Part shown: one piece after another, positions 48,297-57,092 of the stretch | Layout: each line of letters starts with the position of its first letter | Numbering within the stretch: the first letter of the stretch is position 1 | Source of the DNA: Nitrospira sp. | Lineage (GTDB): Bacteria; Nitrospirota; Nitrospiria; Nitrospirales; Nitrospiraceae | Reading direction: 5' to 3' | Assembly (NCBI GenBank): GCA_005116815.1 | Contig: SWDR01000003.1 | Span: 53,866 to 117,865, forward strand | Length of the DNA: 64,000 bases | Made by a program: the position numbers and the translations under genes | Notes under the pieces: generated by a model | The model's database searches: none | Told to the model about the DNA's origin: nothing | What the model saw: the letters and a program-made list of their open reading frames with translations, nothing else

Positions 48297-48875
48297 ATGG
48301 ATATGAAGCAGATTAAGTTTGCGCAGTTGGCGGTCGTGTTGGGGATGGGACTCTTCGTCGTTGCCTGTGGTGGGGGCGAAGGCGGGAGTGAGGGGCCGGT
48401 CGTTCCGCCGCCTCCAGCGCCTGCCGAGTATGCAGATAAGCATATGCCTGCCGGTTGGTGGACTGATGCCGCCAAGCTGGAAGAGGGACGGAAGCTCTTC
48501 ATCGGCGACACGAACCCCGATGTGAATTGCGCGAGTTGCCATGGCAAGGACGGCAAGCCGGTCAAGGCCGGTGCGCGTGACTTCCGCAAGGGCGATCGGA
48601 TGAGTCTCTACTCGGATTCCGTGTGGTTCTGGAGAATCTCAGAAGGGGTGCCGAATACGAAGATGAAGGCTTGGAAGAGCAAGCTGTCAGACGAAGATCG
48701 CTGGAAGCTCGTGTTGTTTGAGCGGAACTTCGGGTTGGCTGGCAAGGCCTGGGACAACGAGAAGAAGTCCTGGGTTGATGCCGCGAGCATGTCGGCTGCT
48801 CCTGCAGCTCCGGCCGCGGCTCCCGCAGCAGCACCAGCAGCAGCTCCCGCTGCTCCGGCACCGGCAGGTAAGTAG
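48297..48875 (+). CDS. Lipoprotein c-type cytochrome, monohaem
   Basis: 192 residues. A lipoprotein-type signal (LAVVLGMGLFVVACGGG, cysteine near residue 24) anchors it to a membrane. One haem motif, CASCH (about 81), is followed by a distal methionine candidate in VPNTKMKAW. The last 40 residues are a low-complexity Ala/Pro stretch. It leads a cluster of cytochromes and bd-like, Rieske and cytochrome b genes and probably carries electrons in the periplasm. Ribosome site AAGGAG. Confidence 0.9.
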   Translation: MDMKQIKFAQLAVVLGMGLFVVACGGGEGGSEGPVVPPPPAPAEYADKHMPAGWWTDAAKLEEGRKLFIGDTNPDVNCASCHGKDGKPVKAGARDFRKGDRMSLYSDSVWFWRISEGVPNTKMKAWKSKLSDEDRWKLVLFERNFGLAGKAWDNEKKSWVDAASMSAAPAAPAAAPAAAPAAAPAAPAPAGK

Positions 48876-48913
48876 GCTGATATCAATCTAGTGAGGAGGG
48901 GCGGCGAAACATC

Positions 48914-49848
48914 ATGAAAACGTGGCAGCGCAGTCTCATGGCGGCATTCGCGCTTCTGGCGTTGTTCGGAGGCGTGGCGTATGCCCAGGCTCCTGGCGCG
49001 TCACCCGTGGAGTTCCCCTATACGGGGAACCGGACCGCGGTATGGATCGTCGCCCAGCTTCACATCCTGTTTGCGGGATTCATTCTCGGTGCCCCAATCT
49101 TTGTCGTGATTTCGGAATGGTTGGGGTACCGGAAGCAGGATCCCCGGTACGATCGTTTGGCTAAAGAGGTGACGAAGGTCACGGTTATTCTCTACAGCAT
49201 GACCGCCCTCACGGGTGGGCTCTTTATATTCGTGCTGCTCGCGACGTATCCGCAGTTCACGACATGGCTCATCAATCATTTCTATCTGCTGTTTGCGGGG
49301 TATCGGCGCGGACTGTGATCAAGGTCGGATTCTTGATGGTCGTCGTCGGTGATGCCATCTGGCTCACGCCTCACGGCTTCGTGCCGACAGGTGCCAAGCT
49401 GGTGGCGGAGTTGGAGTTGCCGTCAGATTGGAACTTCCTGGCCTTGATGCCGGCCAAAAACTCAGCCGCATTTACGCTGGTCTTCGTTACGGTCGTCAAT
49501 TACGTCATTTATAACCGGGCCATCAGTCAGGGCACGATTGTCTGGGGCAAGATCGATTTCGCCTCCCAGTTTGTCTTGATCTTCCTGGCCTTCAGCGCAA
49601 TTTGGACGATGGGTCTGATGGGTGCGGTCCGCTCGTTGCTGCGGAAGTACTACCACACCTACAATCTGTTGCCGGACTTCACCGCGGAATCCTTCACGCC
49701 GACGTTGTCCTATTCCGCCTGGTGGATTACCGGGATTACAGTCGTCTTTTACGCCGTCGTCAGTTTCGCGATTATCGTGACCCTTCGGCCTTCCGATTCG
49801 AAGGGGCATGCACCTGAGGGTAGTCCAGTCCCTGCCGGGAGCAAGTAA
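48914..49848 (+). pseudogene. Cytochrome bd-like subunit, internally deleted and frameshifted
   Basis: Two ORFs in different frames (48914-49318 and 49264-49848) match the start and end of the intact paralogue at 53805. N-part: NRTAVWIVAQLHILFAGFILGAPIF matches NLVWVVAQLHLLLAGFVLGVPIF. C-part: WLTPHGFVPT matches WMTPHSLVAS. Relative to the paralogue about 210 residues are absent around 49305, including the helices with the second conserved histidine. The start has a signal-like segment. As written it cannot make a full protein. Same junction style as at 2916, 16480 and 43115. Confidence 0.82.
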
Positions 49849-49887
49849 CCAGGGTGCGGAACGCCTACTGAAGGAAAGAGGATCTGT

Positions 49888-50694
49888 ATGGGGAATGTGA
49901 TTAAGAAGCTGATGATCGGTTTGGTGGTGGGCGGCGCACTGGTCGGTGCGACGCGAGCGTTCGATTTTCCGGTCATCTTCCAGATGATGTTCTTCGCTTA
50001 CGCGATGCTGGGAGCGGTCGTGTTCATGATCCTGGATGCGCCGGCACTCACCCCGATGAGCGGACTGAAGTCCGTCATCGTATTGGTGGTGTTCTATGTC
50101 GTGCTCTGCACGGTATATATCTCCGGTGCTTCGATGTGGCCGCAGTACGATCCGGAAGATGAGAAGGGAAAGATCGCCAAGATCTTGGGGCCGAAGTATG
50201 CGGCGACTCAGCAGGGAAAAGCCGAGGAGTTGATCGCTCGGGCGAAGGCGCTCGATGAACAGACAAAGGCCTTGGCGGCGCGCCTCAAGGCGTTGGGCGG
50301 AGATCAGGCGGGAAAAGACCAGGCGGCAGGTGGCGCTGGAGCATCCCCGGCATCATCCGGTGCGGCAACCGGAGACTTCATGAAGCTGGGTGAGGAGCAG
50401 TGGCAACTGCAAGAATGTTACAACTGCCACAAGTTGAAGGGCGAGGGTGGGAAGAAGCGCGGTCCTGAGTTGGATAACATCGCCACCTATCTCTCGGTCG
50501 ACGACATCAAGCAGAAGATCCTCGATCCCAAGAGTTTCATGGCAGAAGGATTCGAGAAAGAGTACGAGAAGGGTAAGATGCCGGACAAGTACAAGGACCT
50601 GATGGAGGAGAAGGACGTCGTGGCGCTCGCCTCCTGGCTCGGGACATTCAAGAATACGTCGGTGAATACGCCAAAGCCGATTAAGAAGAAGTAG
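49888..50694 (+). CDS. Membrane-anchored c-type cytochrome, monohaem
   Basis: 268 residues. Three N-terminal membrane helices (about 7-25, 30-50, 58-80), a charged helical linker (AEELIARAKALDEQTKALAARLKAL), an Ala/Gly-rich spacer, then a cytochrome c domain with CYNCH near residue 178 and a methionine-containing C-terminal part (KGKMPDKYKDL). Such proteins link a membrane quinol module to soluble carriers. Between the first bd-like gene and the Rieske gene, in the same direction. Confidence 0.85.
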   Translation: MGNVIKKLMIGLVVGGALVGATRAFDFPVIFQMMFFAYAMLGAVVFMILDAPALTPMSGLKSVIVLVVFYVVLCTVYISGASMWPQYDPEDEKGKIAKILGPKYAATQQGKAEELIARAKALDEQTKALAARLKALGGDQAGKDQAAGGAGASPASSGAATGDFMKLGEEQWQLQECYNCHKLKGEGGKKRGPELDNIATYLSVDDIKQKILDPKSFMAEGFEKEYEKGKMPDKYKDLMEEKDVVALASWLGTFKNTSVNTPKPIKKK

Positions 50695-50695
50695 C

Positions 50696-51628
50696 ATGCA
50701 GCCTAAACTGAAATCCAAAGTCCGCTGTGCGGATCAAGAAGTCGGTGACGTGACGAAGATCATCATGGATCCGCTGACCCGTGAGGTCAGCCATCTCGTG
50801 GTGTCGTTGAACGGTGCGGGCGAGCGGCAAGTCGCGATGGGTCTGGTGCAGACCGTCACGGACGAGGTGGTGCAACTGCGGTCGTCTGCCGCTGAAGTGA
50901 GTGCGTTGCCGCCGTTCAAGCGTGACGAGTATGTCACGCTGCATGAGGTGGAGATTCCGCACATTGAAGACCACCTCCACGTTTCGCCGGGTGAAGTCCT
51001 GGTGCCCTTTCCCGAGTTGGAGAAGAGCGTCAAGCGGCGGACCTTCTTTGCGAACCTGACCCACGTGATCGGATTGTTTATTGGATTGCCGCTGGCTTTC
51101 CCTGTTTTGAAGTACTTGATGAAGCCGATGTATGCCCCGTTCGACAACGGATGGCTCAAGATTGGTAACATCGGGAAGATCAAGGCGGATGATGCGGGGA
51201 CGCAGTTCAAGTTCAAGCGCAAGGTCAAAGAGGCTTATCTGCCTGAAGCCGAGATCGAGAAGAACGTGTGGATCTTAAAAGCAACGCCCGCAGTCCTCGA
51301 AAAGGTCTATCAGGGGAAAGATATGGAGTTCCGGGATGGTACCGGAAAAACGATCTGGACCAATAAGAAGGACGTGCCCTATATCGCCTTTTCAGGGAAA
51401 TGTCCGCATCTTGGATGTGGATTCAAATGGCGGCAGCATAAAGTGTTGGGACAGGTCTTCTTGTGTCCCTGCCATTTAAGCATCTATGATGCGTCCGGCA
51501 CGGTCTTGGACGGTCCTGCTCCCCGTCCCCTCGACCCATTGCCTATCCAGGTGTCCGCGAGCGGTGAGGTGCAAATTATCGATATGGAATTCAAAGCCGG
51601 GACGAAGTCCCAAACGCGGATTGTCTAG
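50696..51628 (+). CDS. Rieske iron-sulfur protein with N-terminal PRC-barrel domain (fusion)
   Basis: 310 residues. Residues about 1-110 form a PRC-barrel (LKSKVRCADQEVGDVTKIIMDPLTREVSHLVVS). A membrane helix follows (THVIGLFIGLPLAFPVLKYL), then the Rieske domain with cluster motifs CPHLGCGFKWR and CPCHLSIYDASG. In complex III the Rieske protein takes electrons from quinol to cytochrome c. The PRC-barrel addition is unusual for a Rieske protein. One base separates it from the preceding gene's stop, and its own stop (TAG) is immediately followed by the cytochrome b start. Confidence 0.9.
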   Translation: MQPKLKSKVRCADQEVGDVTKIIMDPLTREVSHLVVSLNGAGERQVAMGLVQTVTDEVVQLRSSAAEVSALPPFKRDEYVTLHEVEIPHIEDHLHVSPGEVLVPFPELEKSVKRRTFFANLTHVIGLFIGLPLAFPVLKYLMKPMYAPFDNGWLKIGNIGKIKADDAGTQFKFKRKVKEAYLPEAEIEKNVWILKATPAVLEKVYQGKDMEFRDGTGKTIWTNKKDVPYIAFSGKCPHLGCGFKWRQHKVLGQVFLCPCHLSIYDASGTVLDGPAPRPLDPLPIQVSASGEVQIIDMEFKAGTKSQTRIV

Positions 51629-52741
51629 ATGAGCCATACTCCTTCTCCCAGCGCACCAACCACGATCCTTGAAAAAGTGATCGATTTTGTCGATGAACGG
51701 GTCGGCCTGAAGCTCCTGGCCGCCAAGATGCTCAATGAGCCGGTCCCGGGCGGCTCTCGTTGGGCCTATGTCTTCGGATCGGTGCTGTTGTTTATCTTCA
51801 TCATGCAAGCGGTCACGGGCGTGCTGCTGATGTTCTACTACGTGCCCACTGCCGACCATGCCTACGCCAGCACCCAATACATTCTGCATGAAGTTGACTA
51901 TGGCTGGTTCCTGTTGGGCTACCATTTTTGGGGCTCCACGGCCATGGTGGTCTGCGTCTTTGCACATATTTCCCAAGTCTTTCTCTGGGGCGCCTATAAA
52001 AAGCCCCGTGAACTCGTCTGGCTCGTCGGGCTCGGTCTCTTCGGTATCGTCATGGGGTTCGGTTTCACGGGGTATTTGCTGCCGTGGGATCAACGAGCCT
52101 ACTGGGCCACGACGGTCGGTGTAGAAATTCTGGATAAGACACCGCTACTCGGCGACTTCATGGCGCGATTCCTCAAGGGGGGCGCGACTCCTGGACAGAT
52201 GACATTGAGCCGGTTCTTCGTCATCCACGTGATGGTGCTCCCTGCCGCCTTGATGGGGCTGGCCGGGTTGCATCTGTTCCTCTTTAGATCGGCCGGGCCG
52301 GCTGGTCCATTCCGTGGTACGCCGGAAGAGTTGAAGGCCAAGACCGATTACTTCTTCCCGCGGCAGATCTGGAAGGATATCGTCGGCATGGCGGCGGTTT
52401 TCGCCTGTATCTGTGCCCTGGCCTTCTGGGAGCCGGTGGTCTTGCTGGAAGAGGCGACGCCTGATCCGGGCGATTATCATCCGGAGCCTGAGTGGTACTT
52501 CCTCTTTCTGTTTCAGTTGCTGCGGCTCAAGATGTTCTCCGGCGAGATGGGGCAGATGCTCGGCGCCATGGTGTTGCCCGGCGCGTTTATGGCGCTGTTG
52601 GCCGCCTTGCCCTTCTTCGACCGCGATCCCGAACGGAATATTTTCAAGCGCCCCATCGCCCTGATCGGATGGGTGGTGGTCATGGCTGCGATCCTGATCT
52701 TCACGATCTCTGCCATTATCAACCGAGAGTTTTTGGACTAG
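51629..52741 (+). CDS. Cytochrome b of a bc1/b6f-type complex
   Basis: 370 residues with eight or so membrane helices. Haem-binding histidines are in YHFWGSTAMVVCVFAHISQVFLWGA (first pair) and RFFVIHVMVLPAALMGLAGLHLF (second pair). The Qo-site motif is PEWY, in HPEPEWYFLFLFQLL. Long, single-chain form uniting the b6 and subunit IV parts. It pairs with the PRC-Rieske protein to make the core of a quinol:cytochrome c oxidoreductase, next to bd-like subunits and c-type cytochromes. Confidence 0.92.
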   Translation: MSHTPSPSAPTTILEKVIDFVDERVGLKLLAAKMLNEPVPGGSRWAYVFGSVLLFIFIMQAVTGVLLMFYYVPTADHAYASTQYILHEVDYGWFLLGYHFWGSTAMVVCVFAHISQVFLWGAYKKPRELVWLVGLGLFGIVMGFGFTGYLLPWDQRAYWATTVGVEILDKTPLLGDFMARFLKGGATPGQMTLSRFFVIHVMVLPAALMGLAGLHLFLFRSAGPAGPFRGTPEELKAKTDYFFPRQIWKDIVGMAAVFACICALAFWEPVVLLEEATPDPGDYHPEPEWYFLFLFQLLRLKMFSGEMGQMLGAMVLPGAFMALLAALPFFDRDPERNIFKRPIALIGWVVVMAAILIFTISAIINREFLD

Positions 52742-52771
52742 CGGCCTCTCGCAGAACGGACTCTGTTTGTT

Positions 52772-53779
52772 ATGAGCGACGAACGCGAAACGATGTCTCC
52801 TACGAAGCTCGGGCTCGGCATTCTTTGGCCTGCCTTCTGGACCGGCTTGCCCATCAAGCTTGCCTTCGTCCTGCTCTTTCTGGCGCTGGGAATGGTGCAT
52901 TTTGAAACGAGAATAGGTCTCGCGTTTCTGATGCTGCTGACGAGCCCGGTCACCGTCTTTGCGCTTCCGACGATCACGCTGGGATTGGATTCCCATCTTG
53001 GCGAAGGCGTCGGCATCGCGTTGCTGTTCCTGTTGTCGATCCCGATCGACATCTGGGCGCTCGGGGTTGTAGGTCGGACATTTTTCCTCGAACGGCTGCG
53101 GCGTGAACCGCCGGAGGGATTGGGGCTGACGCTCTGGTGGAAATGCGCATTGGTCGGGGGGATCTTCTTGCCGATCCTCTGGATCGCGGTGAGCGCAACC
53201 ACAGAAAATGCCATTGCAATCAGCCATTCGTTGTTCGAAATGGAGATGCTGAAGGGCGTTCCCGTCGCGGAAAAAATCAGCATAGAGTTGACTCTGTGGG
53301 GCGGGGTGGCCTCAGGGGTCTTGATCGCAATGTTAATCCTCGGTCTTTCGCTGGTCGGACGGATGATTCGTGGCACGGTGGAGTCGGCTGGTCATGCATC
53401 GGAAAACTATCAGGGATTGATTACTCGCTGGGACCTGATGCGGGTGCCGGCGGATCAAGGATTGATGCTGACGGCCTTGACCGGTGGGGCCGTGATTTTG
53501 TCGCTCCTCTTCTGGTCTTCCCTCCCGGTGTTCACACCACATCCGCACGATTGTTGTAAAAAGCCCGAAGTCAAAGCTGTCCCTGCGTTTAAACCGCTTG
53601 AGACGCTCAATAAAGATGAGAAGATGCTGGCGCAGCTGACCGCACAGGTTGAGCAGCTGGAGAAGCAGCAGGCGGAAGCCGAACTGGAAAAAGACAAGAG
53701 TAAGGGTAAGGCAGGCAAAGATGCAGTGAAAGCGCCGGCGGCAACCGCACCGGCTCCGCCTGCCGCCAAGAAACCGTAA
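52772..53779 (+). CDS. Polytopic membrane protein of the respiratory cluster, unknown function
   Basis: 335 residues with about seven membrane helices (first near 28-46, last near 235-255), then a cytoplasmic or periplasmic tail with CCKKPE and a coiled-coil plus Lys/Ala/Pro-rich end ([21 protein letters not shown]). No haem, flavin or Fe-S motif beyond the CC pair. It sits between cytochrome b and the intact bd-like gene in the same direction, so it is probably a subunit or assembly factor of that complex. I cannot name a family. Confidence 0.7.
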   Translation: MSDERETMSPTKLGLGILWPAFWTGLPIKLAFVLLFLALGMVHFETRIGLAFLMLLTSPVTVFALPTITLGLDSHLGEGVGIALLFLLSIPIDIWALGVVGRTFFLERLRREPPEGLGLTLWWKCALVGGIFLPILWIAVSATTENAIAISHSLFEMEMLKGVPVAEKISIELTLWGGVASGVLIAMLILGLSLVGRMIRGTVESAGHASENYQGLITRWDLMRVPADQGLMLTALTGGAVILSLLFWSSLPVFTPHPHDCCKKPEVKAVPAFKPLETLNKDEKMLAQLTAQVEQLEKQQAEAELEKDKSKGKAGKDAVKAPAATAPAPPAAKKP

Positions 53780-53804
53780 CGTGGGAGATGATGAGGTGAG
53801 GGGC

Positions 53805-55583
53805 ATGCAACAACAGGGTGGATGGTTTCAGAGACTTCTCCAGGCCGGCCGCGGTCATGGGGGGATGTTCTCAGCGCTGTTGTGGGCCGTGGGCCTGCTC
53901 AGCCTTCCCGCGCTGGCCTTCGGTGCAGATGTCGCACCGGCCGCGGCGACCGAATATCGTGACATTCCCTACATTGGCAGCCGCAACCTCGTCTGGGTTG
54001 TCGCGCAGCTGCATTTGCTGCTCGCAGGGTTCGTCTTGGGTGTGCCGATCTTCGCCTGGTTGTGCGAAGTCGTCGCTTGGAAGACGGGCGAAAAGCGCTA
54101 CGACAAACTTGCGAAAGAGTTCACCAAGCTTCTGACCTCCGCCTATGCCACGACGGCACTCTTCGGCGGCATTCTCCTGTTCCTGCTGATCTCGTTCTAT
54201 CCCAAGTTGATGAACTATCTCACGGATATTTTCTTTCCGTCCTTCATCGTCTATTGCCTCCTCTTCCTGGTCGAAACCGCCACACTGTATCTCTATTGGT
54301 ATGGCTGGGATGCGATGCAGGACGGCCACAAGAAGACGTTCCACATTTTCCTCGGCTTCATGCTGAACTTCTTTGCGTTCTTCATCATGATTGTGCCGAA
54401 CTCCTGGGCGACGTTCCAGGCCAGTCCGGTCGTGCTCGCTGAAGGCTCGGATATCGCCAGGGCCTGGGCTGCGACATGGAATCCAACCTGGTGGCCGGTG
54501 AACATTCACCGGTTGATCGCGAACGTGGTGCTCGGTGGGTATATCTGCGGCGCCTACGCCGGGATTCGCTATCTGTCCGCCAGGAACGCGGAAGAGCGGG
54601 ATCACTACGATTGGATGGGCTACGTCGGAAACTTCATCGGGGTGTTCGGCCTCTTGCCGCTTCCCTTTGCCGGCTACTGGCTCATGCGCGAAATTTATCA
54701 GTACAACCAGCAGATGGGCATCACGTTGATGGGAGGCTTCCTCTCCTGGCTATTCATCCTGCAGGCCATGCTCATCGGCGTACTCTTCCTCGGATCGAAC
54801 TATTATTTCTGGCTGGGAATCACCTACCGCATTCCAGGTTCAGAGTTGAAGTATCGGAAGTCGATGTTGTCGATGCTGATCATCCTGCTGCTCTGCCTCG
54901 GCGTCTGGATGACGCCCCACTCGCTCGTGGCGAGTTTGGAAGAAGCGAGAAAGATGGGAGGGACCCACCATCCGCTGCTTGGCGTGTTCGGCGTCATGTC
55001 GGCGAAGATGACGGTCTCGAATCTCATGATCCTCGTGACGTTCATGAGCTTCATCATGTATTGGCGCGCGGGTAAGGAAGAGACCGCCGGATGGGCAAAG
55101 GCCGCGAAAGCGCTGATGAGCGCGTTGCTGGTCCTCGCCGGTATCGCCGTCGTCGTCTTGGGCGTCTGGGGCTACTTCGTGCCGGCCATCATTCGGATCA
55201 ATTACTTCTCGACGTCTCAGGTCATGATCGTGCTCTTCGTCATGTTGACGATCACGCCATTAACCGCGCTGTTGCTGAAGAGCGCGAAGACCACGACGGA
55301 AATGGTTTGGGGCAAGATGCCTCCGCGGGCCGGGTACGCGCTGGTCCTCAATGCGATCATGGTCATCCTCCTGATGACATTGATGGGATACGCTCGGTCG
55401 TCATCGCGCGTCCATTGGCATGTGTATGGTGTGCTTCGGGATTCCTCGCAATATGCATTTTCGCCGGCGTTGGGCTATGCCGCCGGGATTATGGCCTTGA
55501 ACACCTTCTTGTTCTGTATGATTGTCGCGTTCATTTTCTGGGTAGCCACGATGAGCGATAAGGCGAAGGCGTCGCACAGTTAA
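53805..55583 (+). CDS. Cytochrome bd-like oxidase-type membrane subunit (Nitrospira type)
   Basis: About 592 residues from ATG 53805 (GAGGTGAGGGG before it; the track's GTG 53781 lacks a site). About fourteen membrane helices. The N-terminal helix carries the conserved histidine VAQLHLLLAGFVLG, and a second is in WWPVNIHRLIANVVLGG, positions comparable to haem ligands of CydA. The canonical Q-loop of CydA is not obvious, so quinol oxidation at this subunit is uncertain. No CydB partner is seen. Together with cytochrome b, Rieske and c-type cytochromes it forms a composite respiratory complex. Paralogue of the broken gene at 48.9 kb. Confidence 0.82.
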   Translation: MQQQGGWFQRLLQAGRGHGGMFSALLWAVGLLSLPALAFGADVAPAAATEYRDIPYIGSRNLVWVVAQLHLLLAGFVLGVPIFAWLCEVVAWKTGEKRYDKLAKEFTKLLTSAYATTALFGGILLFLLISFYPKLMNYLTDIFFPSFIVYCLLFLVETATLYLYWYGWDAMQDGHKKTFHIFLGFMLNFFAFFIMIVPNSWATFQASPVVLAEGSDIARAWAATWNPTWWPVNIHRLIANVVLGGYICGAYAGIRYLSARNAEERDHYDWMGYVGNFIGVFGLLPLPFAGYWLMREIYQYNQQMGITLMGGFLSWLFILQAMLIGVLFLGSNYYFWLGITYRIPGSELKYRKSMLSMLIILLLCLGVWMTPHSLVASLEEARKMGGTHHPLLGVFGVMSAKMTVSNLMILVTFMSFIMYWRAGKEETAGWAKAAKALMSALLVLAGIAVVVLGVWGYFVPAIIRINYFSTSQVMIVLFVMLTITPLTALLLKSAKTTTEMVWGKMPPRAGYALVLNAIMVILLMTLMGYARSSSRVHWHVYGVLRDSSQYAFSPALGYAAGIMALNTFLFCMIVAFIFWVATMSDKAKASHS

Positions 55584-55610
55584 GGCGATCGATTTCGCAA
55601 GAGGAGTCTT

Positions 55611-56234
55611 ATGAGCGAAGTTGTTAAATTGCAGTTGATCGGGCTGGCGGTCGTCGGAAGCGGGGCTCTGATCCTCCTCCTGGTCCGCGCCCAATTCGTG
55701 CGGGTCATCGGATTTGTCGCGATCGTGCTCGGTCTCTTTACGCTCACCGCCTTATCGGTGCCGCAGATGGCCTCGCTGCCGCCGGTTGAAGAGAAATTCG
55801 ACATTGCCACGGTCAAGACGCCCACCGACATGGCCACCATCGGGCAGAAGATTTTCTTCAGCAAGGGGCAATGCGCACTCTGCCATACCATCGGCCCCAG
55901 CGAGTCCGCCCGATGCCCGGACCTCAAGGGTATCGGGGCCAAGTTGAGCCGTGAGTTTCTCTTTGAAAGTTTGACGCAGCCACAAGCCTATATCTATCTC
56001 GACTATCGTCATGAAGGACAGCCGAAGGAGTATCCGGCCCGGATGCCCTACATCAACAAGAATCCGATCGGGCTGTCGAAGAATGAAATTCTTTCGGTCA
56101 TCGCATTCCTGCAGCAGATGAGCGGAGAACCGATTTCTGTCTCTGTTGCTGAACTCGAAGTGCCGGGACAGGCGCCTGCCGCTCCGGTGAAGGTCGCTCA
56201 ATCCGGTCCAGTGGCCGTGGCGCAAGCGCACTGA
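55611..56234 (+). CDS. Membrane-anchored c-type cytochrome, monohaem
   Basis: 207 residues. Two N-terminal membrane helices (LQLIGLAVVGSGALILLLV and VIGFVAIVLGLFTLTAL), then a periplasmic domain with CALCH near residue 89 and methionine candidates in ARMPYINKNP. The C-terminus is Ala/Pro/Val-rich. Directly downstream of the intact bd-like gene, with a GAGGAG ribosome site. Likely electron acceptor or donor of the complex. Confidence 0.85.
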   Translation: MSEVVKLQLIGLAVVGSGALILLLVRAQFVRVIGFVAIVLGLFTLTALSVPQMASLPPVEEKFDIATVKTPTDMATIGQKIFFSKGQCALCHTIGPSESARCPDLKGIGAKLSREFLFESLTQPQAYIYLDYRHEGQPKEYPARMPYINKNPIGLSKNEILSVIAFLQQMSGEPISVSVAELEVPGQAPAAPVKVAQSGPVAVAQAH

Positions 56235-56244
56235 GGAGGAACGT

Positions 56245-56964
56245 ATGGGGGGCTCGTTGCTTAAGCCGGTCATATTGATTGGGATCGTCTATGCGATCTT
56301 GAAGTTTGTGGTGCCCAATATCCCTGGTTCGGCGCCACTGCCGGCCAGTCTCATCTTCCTGTATCTGATGTTGACGACATCGGGCATTGTGATTTTCGCC
56401 ACCTTGAGTGGAGAGTCGAAGGATGCGTTCTGGAACCCGATTCAACGGTTCTTGACGGGAGAGAACATCGGCGGGCTGCAAGTATTGCGGTACGGCGTAC
56501 TGCTGCTCTTTCCCTTGATGGTCGGCTGGCAAACCTATAGCAGCACCGCGACCAGCGATGCGCCGCCATCGGAAAACCGCACGATTCATCCGGCTCCGCC
56601 AGGGGAATATACCGGCTTGTCGAATCCCGTTCCCAAGACACCAGACACGATCCAGCAGGGGAAGGGTTTCTATGCCGCGTTCTGTTCTCCCTGCCATGGA
56701 GGGAACTTCGATGGGAAGGGGCCGGCAGCCAGAGGATTCAATCCTCCTCCTGCTAACTTCTCCGATCCAACGACCATCGCCATGCTGCAAGAAAGTTATC
56801 TCTTCTGGCGCATCAAGAAGGGCGGCGTCGGCCTCCCGATCGAAGGCATGCCCTGGAAGTCCGCGATGCCTCGCTGGGAAGTCGAGCTTCCCGACGAATG
56901 GATCTGGAAAATTATCATGGGCGAGTACGATGGAGCGCATCAAGCGCCGAGGACCTGGGAGTAG
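56245..56964 (+). CDS. Membrane-anchored c-type cytochrome, monohaem
   Basis: 239 residues. About three membrane helices (6-24, 32-52, 82-98) then a cytochrome c domain with CSPCH near residue 150 and a conserved ending EGMPWKSAMPRWEVELPDEWIWKII with methionines for the sixth ligand. Ten bases after the previous cytochrome gene. Its topology differs from the preceding two-helix cytochrome, so it is not a recent duplicate. Confidence 0.85.
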   Translation: MGGSLLKPVILIGIVYAILKFVVPNIPGSAPLPASLIFLYLMLTTSGIVIFATLSGESKDAFWNPIQRFLTGENIGGLQVLRYGVLLLFPLMVGWQTYSSTATSDAPPSENRTIHPAPPGEYTGLSNPVPKTPDTIQQGKGFYAAFCSPCHGGNFDGKGPAARGFNPPPANFSDPTTIAMLQESYLFWRIKKGGVGLPIEGMPWKSAMPRWEVELPDEWIWKIIMGEYDGAHQAPRTWE

Positions 56965-57092
56965 ACGGGAGTAGGCGTGCCTGCCTTCTGTGCTCGCACA
57001 CCGCGCACGTTGAGAAGGTGACCGGTGAATGCGCGCAGTGGAAGGCCCACCGCCGCACCCTCTGAGACGTGAGTAGAGAGAGGACGGAACTT

